From NCBI GenBank assembly GCA_021464415.1, contig CM038470.1, positions 38,496,099 to 38,560,098 on the forward strand: a stretch of 64,000 nucleotides of DNA. Reading direction: 5' to 3'. The notes beneath the pieces were generated by a model. The model was not told the origin of the DNA, ran no database searches, and saw only the letters and a program-made list of their open reading frames with translations. Position 1 is the first letter of the stretch. Each line of letters opens with the position of its first letter. The translations under genes were made by a program, and so were the position numbers. The stretch is from Lonicera japonica. Its lineage: Eukaryota > Streptophyta > Magnoliopsida > Dipsacales > Caprifoliaceae. Positions 21,380-31,986 of this stretch are shown here, piece after piece.

Positions 21380-22680
21380 TGAAAGAGATATGCCCTAGGA
21401 CTATTCATAAGTTATGATTTGTACTTGGATATCTATTGCTTATTATTATTAATAAAGTTTAATTCATTTCACTTTAGACTGTTTTTTGAATAACATGTAT
21501 TAATACTAGTTCATCAAGTACGTGACTTGATTATGGGATGCTAGTAAATAAATAATAATATTATTTGTCCCTAATCATATGCCAATAATCTAGGACCATA
21601 TTGATATAATGATTAAAGTATGAGTCAGCTGATGACTATATTCCACAAGTCATGGATATGGAGATATCAAGCTGAACACACTGATACTTGTTAGGGAACA
21701 ATGTATTGGACTGACCCGCTTTAGGGCACTACGAGGAGTGTTATATAATGTCATCAGTGATGTTCCCTATTAGTGATATCGTATTATCTTCAGACCTGAG
21801 ATCGTCATGGTTACCAGCATGGGGATTGTTATGATGGGCATCATTAAACGTTACTCTTGACCGAGTAATTATAAAGATGATAATCAAGCATACTATAAAC
21901 TATGTAGAGGTATGTGATTTATCAAGATGGGATTTGTCACTCTCATATAACGAGAGAAATATATCTTTGGGCCCCTTGATGAGTATAATTAATGTTTGCA
22001 TGGCCATGCACAAATGAGGTGTCATTTGTATAAAATTAATTATACTTAGAGATCAAGAAATAAAGATTGAACTATACAAGAATGACACTTGCCTAAGTCT
22101 TGTGTTCAATCTAGATATCAGTAGACAAAAGGAATTAATATGTGGCATATCATTTAAGGTTGTGTCGTTTTGACCTTTATACCCTTTGGATAGTAGTAAT
22201 GTCTTACTAGAGACCGCTTACTATTTGTATAATTAAAACGGGCTTTTAATTGCACTGCCAAAGGAGTATGAACCTACAGGGTCGCACACCAAAATGAGTA
22301 GAATCAAAAAACGAATTGGGCTTGGCCTTAGCTGGACTCGGGCCTAATTCGTTTTATCGCTTAGGGTTTTTCATTAGGGTTTCCCTTTAAATGGAAAACC
22401 ATTAGTCTCCTTTAACACACGTGAAAAAGAGAGGCGAAATAGTGAGAACCCTAAAATTGTGTGCTAGTACACCAAGCAAGGATCCATTCTCATTCGTGTG
22501 TACATACCGTAGAGGTGTTGTACTTTCTACGCTGAGACGACAGCAACAGAAAGATTTGATCCGTCATGTTCAAAGGTATGTTTTCTTTCGATTATTAGTG
22601 AACAATATAGATCTTAGGGTTTAATGATTAGTGCAGTTTATGATGTATGTGATGCATATTCGTTGCCCTAATTCCTAACA
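21380..22680 (+). mobile_element. Solo LTR of the copia family seen complete at 23179-31750
   Basis: Starts TGAAAGAGATATGCCCTAGG and ends CCTAATTCCTAACA, the reverse complement pattern of the copia LTRs nearby, so it lies in the opposite direction. It differs from them at many positions and is clearly older. Flanks are GAAAC (21375-21379) and GAAAA (22681-22685), a near-match target duplication. There is no internal region, so it is a solo LTR. Confidence 0.8.
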
Positions 22681-23074
22681 GAAAAAAACTTAGGGTTTTC
22701 GTTTCAACAATTCAAACTTTAATGTATTCTAATTCAAAACAACTCACCATATTCAAATATTTTTTTTCTAGGGTTTTGTTCAAGCAATTTTTGAATTATG
22801 TTTTTTTCATAAAATATTGTTCATCATCTCTGTTCAGTCACACGGTTCATTGGCATTGTTCATCGACAATGTTCATGCGCACTGTTCATAAATAATGTTC
22901 ATGATTACTGTTCACGTATTTTTTTAATTTTTTTTAAATCTATGAACCTTAACACAGATTTTTGGAATAAGATTCATAAGAATAAAGATCTAGGGTTTCA
23001 AGAATCTATTAGGAAATTGAAATAACAAGAAACAAAAGATAGAAAACCTGAATAGAAAAGTCGCTCTGATACCG

Positions 23075-23173
23075 TGATCCCTGATCGTCTTTCCTAACCA
23101 GGCTAATGGTTCCTCAACCCTTGAACTATGAGAGCACAAGAACCTTGGAATTACGTTGAAGAGATGGAATGTG
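23075..23173 (-). repeat. Left piece of a gypsy LTR split by later insertions
   Basis: Begins TGATCCCTG beside the primer-site-like sequence and runs into the copia insertion. Its continuation is 31756-31981 and 35080 onward, after the copia element (duplication GAACC) and the nested solo LTRs (duplication CTTGG) are removed. The middle piece has a minus-strand TATA-like CCTATTTAAAGG (31968-31957). The far end is not certain, probably near 35640. Confidence 0.45.
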
Positions 23174-23178
23174 GAACC

Positions 23179-24510
23179 TGTTAGGAAATTAGGGCAGTAA
23201 TCATGCATCGCATACACTAATTTACGCACTAATCATTGAATCCTATGATCTATGCAGTTCAATAAAATCGACAGATGACATACCTTAATCGAGATTTGAT
23301 GTCAATGAAACGAACAGGATGGATCTGATCCTTCTGTTGTTGTCGTCCTTAGCGTAGAAAACACGACGCCTCTACGGTATGCACACACGAACGAGATGAG
23401 ATCTTGCTTGGTGTACTAGCGCCCTCTAGGGTTCTCTCTGCTATTTCGAATTTTCTTGCCTCTCTCAATTTCGTTGACGGCCAAGAAGAACAAAGGTTCC
23501 CTTTTATAAGGGAACCCTAGTGAGAACCCTAAGCAACAAACGAACTGGGCCCAAGTCCAACTTGGCCCGTTTTAATTCGTTTTGATCCAACTCGTTTTGG
23601 TGTGCGACCCTGTAGGTTTTACACTCTTTGGCCGTACAATTAAAACCCGTTTTATTATACGAACAGTAAGCGGTTTCTAGTAAAACATTACTATTATCCA
23701 AAGGGTATAAAGGTCAAAAACGACACAACCTTAAATTGATATTTCACACATTAACTCCTTTTGTCAATCGATATCTAGATTGAACACAAGACTAGGCAAG
23801 TGTCATTCTTGTATAGTTCAATCTTTATTTCTTGATCTCTAAGTATAATTAATCCAAAACAAATGACATCTCATTTGTGCATGGCCATGCAAATATTAAT
23901 TACACTTATCAAGGGGCCCAACGATATCTCTCTCAATATATGAGAGTGACAAATCCCATCTTGATCAACCACATACCTCTACATAGTTCATAGTATGCTC
24001 GGTCATCATCTTTATAATTACTCGGTCAAGAGCAACGTTTGATAATGCCTGACATGCTAATCCCTATGTTGGTAACCATGGCGATCTCAGGTCTGAGGAT
24101 AATACGATATCACAAATGGGGAACATCACTGATGACATTATGTAACACTCCTCGCAGTGTCCCCAAAGCGGGTCAGTCCAATACTTTGTTCCCTAACAAG
24201 TATCAGTATGTTCAGCTTGATATCTCCATATCCATGACTTGTGGAACATAGTCATCAGCTGACCCATACTCTAATCATTATATCAATGTGATCCTAGGTT
24301 ATTGATACATGATTAGGGACATCTAAACAATATTATTATTACATTACTAGCATCCCACAATCTAGTCACGTACTTGATGAACTAGTATTAATAAATATTA
24401 TTTACAAGAGATTATAAAGTAAAATAAATAAACTTTATTAATAAAAATAAGCATAAGATATCCAAGTACAAATCATAATCTATGAATAGTCCTAGGACAT
24501 ATCTCTTTCA
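23179..24510 (-). repeat. 3' LTR of the copia element
   Basis: 1332 bp, TGTTAGG...CTTTCA. I compared it with 30419-31750 by eye and found one mismatch (G at 24002, A at 31242). A minus-strand TATA-like TTATAAAAG lies at 23508-23500. Confidence 0.95.
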
Positions 24511-24524
24511 GTCTCCCACTTGTA

Positions 24525-27491
24525 CTAGGACCATTCATTCATAAAACGAATGCCTAATGCACTAAAATGACGATCATGTTTAGTTTGAGAAAGTGGCTTA
24601 GTCAAAGGATCAGCTACATTCTCGTCTGTGGGAACCTTGCATATCTTCACATCACCATTACTGATAAACTCACGAATGAGGTGATAACGTCTCTGAATAT
24701 GTTTGGATTTTTGGTGCGACCTTGGCTCTTTAGCCTGAGCAATAGCTCCATTGTTGTCACAATACAAATCCACTGGATTGGTGCTACTAGGAATGACACC
24801 AAGTTCAGTGATAAACTTCTTTACCCATACTGCTTCCTTTGCTGCTTCTGAAGCAGCAACATATTCAGCTTCTGTTGTAGAATCAGCAACTGTGGCTTGC
24901 TTAGAACTCTTCCAACTCACAGCTCCACCATTGAGACAAAACACAAAACCGGATTGTGATCTGAAATCATCCTTATCTGATTGAAAATCAGAATCCGTGT
25001 ACCCATTTACAACCAACTCTTCTTCCCCACCATAAATCAAGAATATATCCCTAGTTCTTCTTAAGTACTTGAGGATATTCTTGACAGCGGTCCAGTGACT
25101 CTCACCTGGATCTGACTGGTATCTGCTAGTCACGCTCAATGCGCATGCTACATCGGGACGAGTACACAACATAGCGTACATGATAGAACCTATAGCCGAA
25201 GCATACGGGATTCTACTCATGCGATCTCGCTCATCTTGTGTCTGAGGACACTGAGTCTTGCTTAGTGTTGTGCCATGTGTCATTGGCAAGAACCCTCTTT
25301 TAGAGTCTTGCATGTTGAACCTACGTAAAACTTTGTCAAGGTAATTACTTTGACTCAGTCCTATTAGTTTTCTTGATCTATCTCTATAGATCTTGATCCC
25401 TAATATGTAGGCTGCCTCGCCCAAATCTTTCATTGAGAAACATTTTCCAAGCCAGGTCTTGACAGACTCAAGCATAGGAATATCATTCCCAATGAGTAGT
25501 ATGTCATCTACATACAATACCAGAAAGACTATCGCGCTCCCACTAGTTTTCTTGTATACACAAGGTTCTTCTTCGTTCTTTCTAAAATCAAACTTTTTGA
25601 TAGTTTCATCGAAACGAAGATTCCAGCTCCGAGATGCTTGCTTAAGACCATATATGGATCTCTTAAGCTTGCATACCTTGTTAGCATTTCTTGGATCAAC
25701 AAAACCTTCAGGTTGTGTCATGTACACATCCTCTTCTAGGTATCCATTAAGGAAAGCAGTTTTGACATCCATTTGCCATATTTCATAGTCATAATATGCG
25801 GCAATGCTTAAAAGGATCCGGATTGATTTAAACATGGCAACTGGCGAAAAGGATTCATCATAGTCAATACCATGGATTTGTCGATATCCTTTTGCAACCA
25901 ATCGAGCTTTATAGACATCGATCTTGCCATCTTTATCAATCTTGATTTTGAAAACCCATTTGCAACCTATGGCTCTACAGCCATTTGGCATGTCAACCAA
26001 GTCCCATACTTGATTGTCATCCATGGATTTCATTTCGGATTTCATGGCTTCTAGCCATTTCTCGGAACTAGAGCTCTCCATTGCTTCTTTGAAAGTCGAG
26101 GGCTCATTGTTGTCTAACAACACTATGTCTTGCTCATCTGAGACGAAAAGTGATAATCTCTCAGGTTCGCGACGTGGCCTACTTGACCTTCGTAAGACTG
26201 TAACTTCTTCAGGAGTTTCTGCAACTATTTGCATACTTTGTTGAGGCTCTTCATTAAGATTACTATCATCTCGAATTTCTTCTAGATGTATAGTGCTCCC
26301 ACTGTTTTCTTTGGAAAGAAACTCTCTTTCTAAGAAAACTCCATTCCGAGCTACAAACACTTTGTTCTCAGTTGGATTATAAAAATAATATCCTTTTGTT
26401 TCCTTAGGATATCCTACGAAGAAGCATTTATCAGATTTGGGTTCCAATTTAGTTGTGATTAGTCGTCTGACGAAAACGTCACAACCCCAAATCTTTAGAA
26501 AAGACAGACTTGGAACCTTTCCAGTCCATAACTCGTAAGGTGTCTTTTCTACAGCCTTAGATGGAGATCTATTTAGTGTGAACGCTGCGGTTTCAAGAGC
26601 ATATCCCCAAAATGATATTGGAAGAGATGTCTGACTCATCATTGATCGAACCATGTCTAACAGTGTTCGGTTTCTCCTTTCAGATACACCATTCCATTGT
26701 GGTGTTCCTGGTGGAGTAAGTTGTGAAACAATTCCACAACTCTTAAGATGATCAATGAATTCTTGGCTTAAGTATTCTCCTCCTCGATCTGATCGAAGAG
26801 CTTTAATAGTCTTGCCAAGTTGATTTTGTACCTCATTTTGAAATTCTTTGAACTTTTCAAAAGATTCCGATTTATGTTTTATCAAGTAAACATAACCATA
26901 TCTACTGAAATCATCAGTAAATGTGATGAAGTACTGATATCCTCCTCTGGCAGTTGTGTTTAGTGGTCCACATACATCAGTATGAATGAGGGCCAAAAGA
27001 TCACTTGCCCTATCATTGTTTCCATTGAAAGGGCTCTTGGTCATCTTTCCCAGTAAACAAGATTCACATCGTTCAAAAGACTGAAAATCAAATGAATTTA
27101 GAAGACCATCTTTATGGAGCTTCAACATGCGTTTCTCATTTATATGGCCTAAACGACAATGCCATAAATAAGTAGGATTCGAATCATCAGACTTGATTCT
27201 CTTGTTATTTACGTTATAAACAGGTATTTCAAGATTTAGAATATAAAGACCATCCAATAATTGTCCAATACCATATTGCATATTATTCAAAGAAAATGAA
27301 CAACGTTTGTCCTTAAAATTGAATTCAAAACCTTCTTCGTCTAACAAAGAAATAGAAATAATGTTTCTGCTAAAAGCAGGCACATAGTAACAATTATTTA
27401 ATTCTAAAATTAATCCTGAAGGCAAAAGAATCTCAAATGTTCCTACAGCTAGAGCGGCAACTTTTGCTCGATTTCCAACGCGTAGGTCCAC
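24525..27491 (-). pseudogene. Copia integrase-RT-RNase H polyprotein, cut off from gag by a frameshifting duplication
   Basis: The open stretch is 988 codons. It carries a pre-integrase zinc region (LWHCRLGH...CESCLLGK, about residues 110-150), the integrase core with HTDVCGP, ALRSDRGGEY and the E of WNGVSERRNRT, RT with KARLVAKGYRQ, MDVKTAFLNGYLEEDVYM, SIYGLKQASRSW and the catalytic FLVLYVDDILL (near residue 650), and RNase H with KQATVADSTTEAEYVA near residue 865. I see no stop inside these domains. The visible start is not a true initiator: in an intact copy the protein continues from Gag-protease. Here the 427-bp duplication shifts the frame upstream, so pol cannot be made from the normal polyprotein. 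Confidence 0.9.
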
Positions 27492-28057
27492 TTCTCCTTT
27501 AGCCAGCTTCCTACTCCTTTTGAGTCCCTGTACATTTGCACAAATGTGAGATGCACTACCAGTATCTAATACCCAAGAAGTAGAAGAAGCTGAAGTAACA
27601 TTTACTTCTATAACGTAAGTACCTGAAGATGTTATTTACGTTATAAACAGGTATTTCAAGATTTAGAATATAAAGACCATCCAATAATTGTCCAATACCA
27701 TATTGCATATTATTCAAAGAAAATGAACAACGTTTGTCCTTAAAATTGAATTCAAAACCTTCTTCGTCTAACAAAGAAATAGAAATAATGTTTCTGTTAA
27801 AAGCAGGCACATAGTAACAATTATTTAATTCTAAAATTAATCCTGAAGGCAAAAGAATCTCAAATGTTCCTACAGCTAGAGCGGCAACTTTTGCTCGATT
27901 TCCAACGCGTAGGTCCACTTCTCCTTTAGCCAGCTTCCTACTCCTTTTGAGTCCCTGTACATTTGCACAAATGTGAGATGCACTACCAGTATCTAATACC
28001 CAAGAAGTAGAAGAAGCTGAAGTAACATTTACTTCTATAACGTAAGTACCTGAAGAC
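27204..28057. repeat. 427-bp tandem duplication inside the copia polyprotein
   Basis: 27204-27630 and 27631-28057 are near-identical direct repeats, each starting GTTATTTACG and covering the protease and pre-integrase part. I noticed a single coding difference (TTTCTGCTAAAA versus TTTCTGTTAAAA) and one at the last base. 427 is not divisible by three, so the duplication shifts the frame. Confidence 0.93.
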
Positions 28058-28917
28058 GAAGGGGCTAGTCCCTTCTTTTTGTCGTCAAGGTATTTCTTGC
28101 AGTTTCTCTTCCAATGACCCTTTTCATTGCAGTGAAAACATATCATTTCAGCTTGTGGATTAGGCTTGGGCTCAGAATCTTGCTTCTTGTTCTTCCAGTT
28201 CTTAACTGGAGCTTTACCTTTGCCTTTGGCATTGGACTTTCCTTTGCCATTTCCACCCTTCTTGAAACCCTTTCCCTTTTGAACCATCAGAACATTATTC
28301 TTACCTTTCTTAACAATATTCTGCTCAGCTGTTTTCAGCATCCCATGCATCTCAGTTAATGTCTTCTCCAAGCTGTGCATATTGAAGTTCATAATGAAAC
28401 CATCATATGACTCAGGCAGCGACTGGAGAATGACATCAGTGGCCAGCTCTTGGCTAATAGTTGTCCCCAACCTTTCTAGGTGATCAATGTACCCAATCAT
28501 TTTGAGTACATGAGGACTAACTGAGCCTCCCTCAGGAAGCTTGCAAGAAAACAAAGACTTAGTAGTCTCGAAGCGTTCGACTCGAGCTTGTTCCTGAAAC
28601 AAACTCTTTAGTTCCTTAACCATGTCGAATGCATTCATGTTTTCAAACTGCTTCTGCAGATCAGCATTCATGCTAGCAAGCATGAGACATGAAACATCTA
28701 AATCATCATTCAGATGCTTCTGATATGCATCTTTCTGTGCACGAGGAGCATTAGCTGCTGGTTCTTCAGGAATAGCATTTTCGAGGACATAATCTTTCCT
28801 CTCCTGTTTGAGAACAATTCTCAGATTCCTAAACCAGTCTAGGAAGTTGGTTGTATTTAGTTTTTCCTTCTCAAGGACAGATCGCAACGAAAAAGCGGTT
28901 GTGTTATGGTTCGTCAT
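27556..28917 (-). pseudogene. Copia Gag and protease with duplicated, frameshifted tail
   Basis: ATG 28917 starts MTNHNTTAFSLRSVLEKEKL, followed by the copia-type gag domain (LNTTNFLDWFRNLRIVLKQ). A Lys/Gly-rich linker precedes the CCHC zinc knuckle CFHCNEKGHWKRNC near residue 260. The protease motif WVLDTGSASHIC (DTG active site) follows near residue 305. The end of the frame contains the first copy of the duplicated segment and then runs out of frame into the second copy, giving an unrelated C-terminus. Gag would form the particle and bind RNA; the protease would process the polyprotein. Confidence 0.9.
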
Positions 28918-30400
28918 CTATCTACAGCAAAATAACATATGCAAACATTTAATATGCTTATTTATAAAAAATTCCTACTATGTCTTACACACAATTGTCC
29001 CAATAGGACATAGTAGGTCCAAGATCCATATTACACAAGGTATTAAGAAAGCTTTGGCTTTTCACTTAAACTTTGTTAATTAGGTAAGCAACATTTGTTA
29101 ATTACATCCTATGTAATTCTTGGTTTGTTGAGTTTTACATCTTATGTTTCGGCTTCTCAACACTTTGCCTCAAGGCCCAAAACCGTTTTGATGGCCCGTG
29201 AAATCAAACCAACACTTTTCTGATTTATGGATGTCCGACTTCCATACTATTAATTTATGATGATTTAAGATAACCCCGTTTTGGCAGGCGTCTTCTAAAA
29301 TAATCATAAAATTAATAGTTATCAGTATTGGAAAGGCACAAATAATTTCATTTGTTCTAGGGACATAAATATGCAGTCTCACAATAATACAACAGAATAT
29401 TTAAACATGCATCAACCAAAAATATGTGATATAGTATGGCCAGAGAAATAAAGCTACTAATTAACTATGCTCTCCCATCCTTTGTAGCTTTGGACATTCC
29501 AAAGTTCTTGGCTATCTTCTCTTGTGATGAGGGATCCTCCATCTTCTATGCGAGGTAATTATACAATCAATTGTACATCCTAATACAAGAGACTAGTAAT
29601 TGAAACTAGTAATTGAAATTACATTGCAAAACAAAAAAACGACACGCAGGCCGTATTTATATATTACAATAAAAACAAGACGACACGCAGGCCGTATTTA
29701 GTTTGGCCATACTATATCACTATAAATAATAACCCTGCAGCGCCCCCGCGGGGTTTGGGGCAGCGCCCCAACCGGGGTCCGGGGGGTGGACACCCCGGCG
29801 GCGGTCCCGCTGGCCGGTCAGCGGGCTCGGTGTATGACCTGCAAGAGAATCATACTTCTGCCACCGTGGAAAATTTGAACGATTTCAAATTATTTCCTCC
29901 AGAAACGTGTCTGATCTTATCAGACAGATTCGTCTAGACTAATCACATTAATCTGCCCTATCTCGTTAATCAAATCAACGTGAACGAACCCGATAGCCGT
30001 GATCTCATCAAGTCTATCAGATTGCGTAAACCCTAAACGAACGATTCTGAAAAACGCTAAACATGATAATTGCGGAATTAAAATCACAACAGCATATGAT
30101 GAACCCTAATCAAAAACGACTTAACAGAATCATGAACATGTCGATAACAGTCATACAATAATCACGTTTTTGACATATCAGATCTCTATTAATCAGATTA
30201 TAAAGGGACATATCGTATATGTAAACTGATTAACGAAAACAGAAACATGCTACAGAAAACGATTAACCCATTAATCGATATTACTAAAACCTAGCATGAT
30301 ACTAAAATCCGAATATGAAATTAATCGAAATTTTAAACGAGAACAGATCTTCAAGTTATAAAACGATTATAATCATGATCGAAATTAAAGAACAGCAATA
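28918..30400 (-). other. Copia leader with a short GC-rich island
   Basis: Long leader between primer site and gag ATG, without coding signal. At about 29741-29830 the AT-rich sequence gives way to a very GC-rich patch with many inverted CCCC/GGGG runs (GCGCCCCAACCGGGGTCCGG), able to fold strongly. Just right of gag a 20-base direct repeat (CGACACGCAGGCCGTATTTA) occurs at about 29640 and 29682. Confidence 0.6.
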
Positions 30401-30417
30401 ACCTCCCTCTGATACCA
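30401..30417 (-). other. Copia primer binding site (initiator tRNA-Met type)
   Basis: One base inside the 5' LTR the minus strand reads TGGTATCAGAGGGAGGT. TGGTATCAGAG is the usual plant site pairing with the 3' end of initiator tRNA-Met. Confidence 0.9.
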
Positions 30418-30418
30418 C

Positions 30419-31750
30419 TGTTAGGAAATTAGGGCAGTAATCATGCATCGCATACACTAATTTACGCACTAATCATTGAATCCTATGATCTATGCAGTTC
30501 AATAAAATCGACAGATGACATACCTTAATCGAGATTTGATGTCAATGAAACGAACAGGATGGATCTGATCCTTCTGTTGTTGTCGTCCTTAGCGTAGAAA
30601 ACACGACGCCTCTACGGTATGCACACACGAACGAGATGAGATCTTGCTTGGTGTACTAGCGCCCTCTAGGGTTCTCTCTGCTATTTCGAATTTTCTTGCC
30701 TCTCTCAATTTCGTTGACGGCCAAGAAGAACAAAGGTTCCCTTTTATAAGGGAACCCTAGTGAGAACCCTAAGCAACAAACGAACTGGGCCCAAGTCCAA
30801 CTTGGCCCGTTTTAATTCGTTTTGATCCAACTCGTTTTGGTGTGCGACCCTGTAGGTTTTACACTCTTTGGCCGTACAATTAAAACCCGTTTTATTATAC
30901 GAACAGTAAGCGGTTTCTAGTAAAACATTACTATTATCCAAAGGGTATAAAGGTCAAAAACGACACAACCTTAAATTGATATTTCACACATTAACTCCTT
31001 TTGTCAATCGATATCTAGATTGAACACAAGACTAGGCAAGTGTCATTCTTGTATAGTTCAATCTTTATTTCTTGATCTCTAAGTATAATTAATCCAAAAC
31101 AAATGACATCTCATTTGTGCATGGCCATGCAAATATTAATTACACTTATCAAGGGGCCCAACGATATCTCTCTCAATATATGAGAGTGACAAATCCCATC
31201 TTGATCAACCACATACCTCTACATAGTTCATAGTATGCTCGATCATCATCTTTATAATTACTCGGTCAAGAGCAACGTTTGATAATGCCTGACATGCTAA
31301 TCCCTATGTTGGTAACCATGGCGATCTCAGGTCTGAGGATAATACGATATCACAAATGGGGAACATCACTGATGACATTATGTAACACTCCTCGCAGTGT
31401 CCCCAAAGCGGGTCAGTCCAATACTTTGTTCCCTAACAAGTATCAGTATGTTCAGCTTGATATCTCCATATCCATGACTTGTGGAACATAGTCATCAGCT
31501 GACCCATACTCTAATCATTATATCAATGTGATCCTAGGTTATTGATACATGATTAGGGACATCTAAACAATATTATTATTACATTACTAGCATCCCACAA
31601 TCTAGTCACGTACTTGATGAACTAGTATTAATAAATATTATTTACAAGAGATTATAAAGTAAAATAAATAAACTTTATTAATAAAAATAAGCATAAGATA
31701 TCCAAGTACAAATCATAATCTATGAATAGTCCTAGGACATATCTCTTTCA
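30419..31750 (-). repeat. 5' LTR of the copia element
   Basis: 1332 bp, same ends as the left copy and essentially identical. The near identity shows recent transposition. The minus-strand TATA-like TTATAAAAG is at 30748-30740. Confidence 0.95.
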
Positions 31751-31986
31751 GAACCTAAACCCAACCCTTGAATGCAAGAATATAACCTTGATATAAGTCG
31801 AATACGCCAAAATCAATTGATGGAGCATTGATTGATAAGTTAAGAATAGTTTGAATGATTAATTCAAACAATTCAACAAATTCTAGCAAGAACTAAAGGT
31901 GTAAAACACTCAATTTGATTTATGATAAATTCTTGATTATAAAACAATAATGTGCCTCCTTTAAATAGGAGTAAACAAAGCCTTGG

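Larger units (their letters stand above)
19339..23074 (-). mobile_element. Internal remnant of an old Ty3/gypsy element (leader, gag-protease linker)
   Basis: Minus-strand protease sequence (19942-20629) and a primer-site-like CGGTATCAGAGCGAC at 23073-23059 next to a possible LTR edge (TGATCCCTG at 23075) outline a gypsy element. Gag proper and pol are missing or unrecognisable; the left side is cut by the 19-kb insertion. A copia-family solo LTR (21380-22680) interrupts it. In 20933-21379 and 22681-23058 I see only AT-rich sequence without coding signal. 22845-22920 carries five copies of a GTTCATNN..ACTGTTCA-like 15-mer. Confidence 0.55.
23174..31755 (-). mobile_element. Young full-length Ty1/copia retrotransposon
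   Basis: Two 1332-bp LTRs (23179-24510 and 30419-31750) and a perfect target duplication GAACC (23174-23178, 31751-31755) define the element. Minus-strand order: 5' LTR, TGGTATCAGAG primer site (initiator tRNA-Met type), ~1.5-kb leader, gag with zinc knuckle, protease, integrase, RT, RNase H, purine-rich AAGTGGGAGAC next to the 3' LTR (24521-24511). Integrase before RT marks it as copia. A 427-bp tandem duplication breaks the polyprotein frame (27204-28057). Confidence 0.95.

Noticed and set aside
23504..23701. 65-codon ORF present twice (also 30744-30941), and a 70-codon ORF present twice (24039-24251, 31279-31491)
   Set aside because: They lie in the two copia LTRs and are duplicated only because the LTRs are.
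24525..27491. A separate copia gene starting at 27491
   Set aside because: The first codon there is GTG inside the protease region; plants do not normally start there and intact copia elements make one polyprotein.
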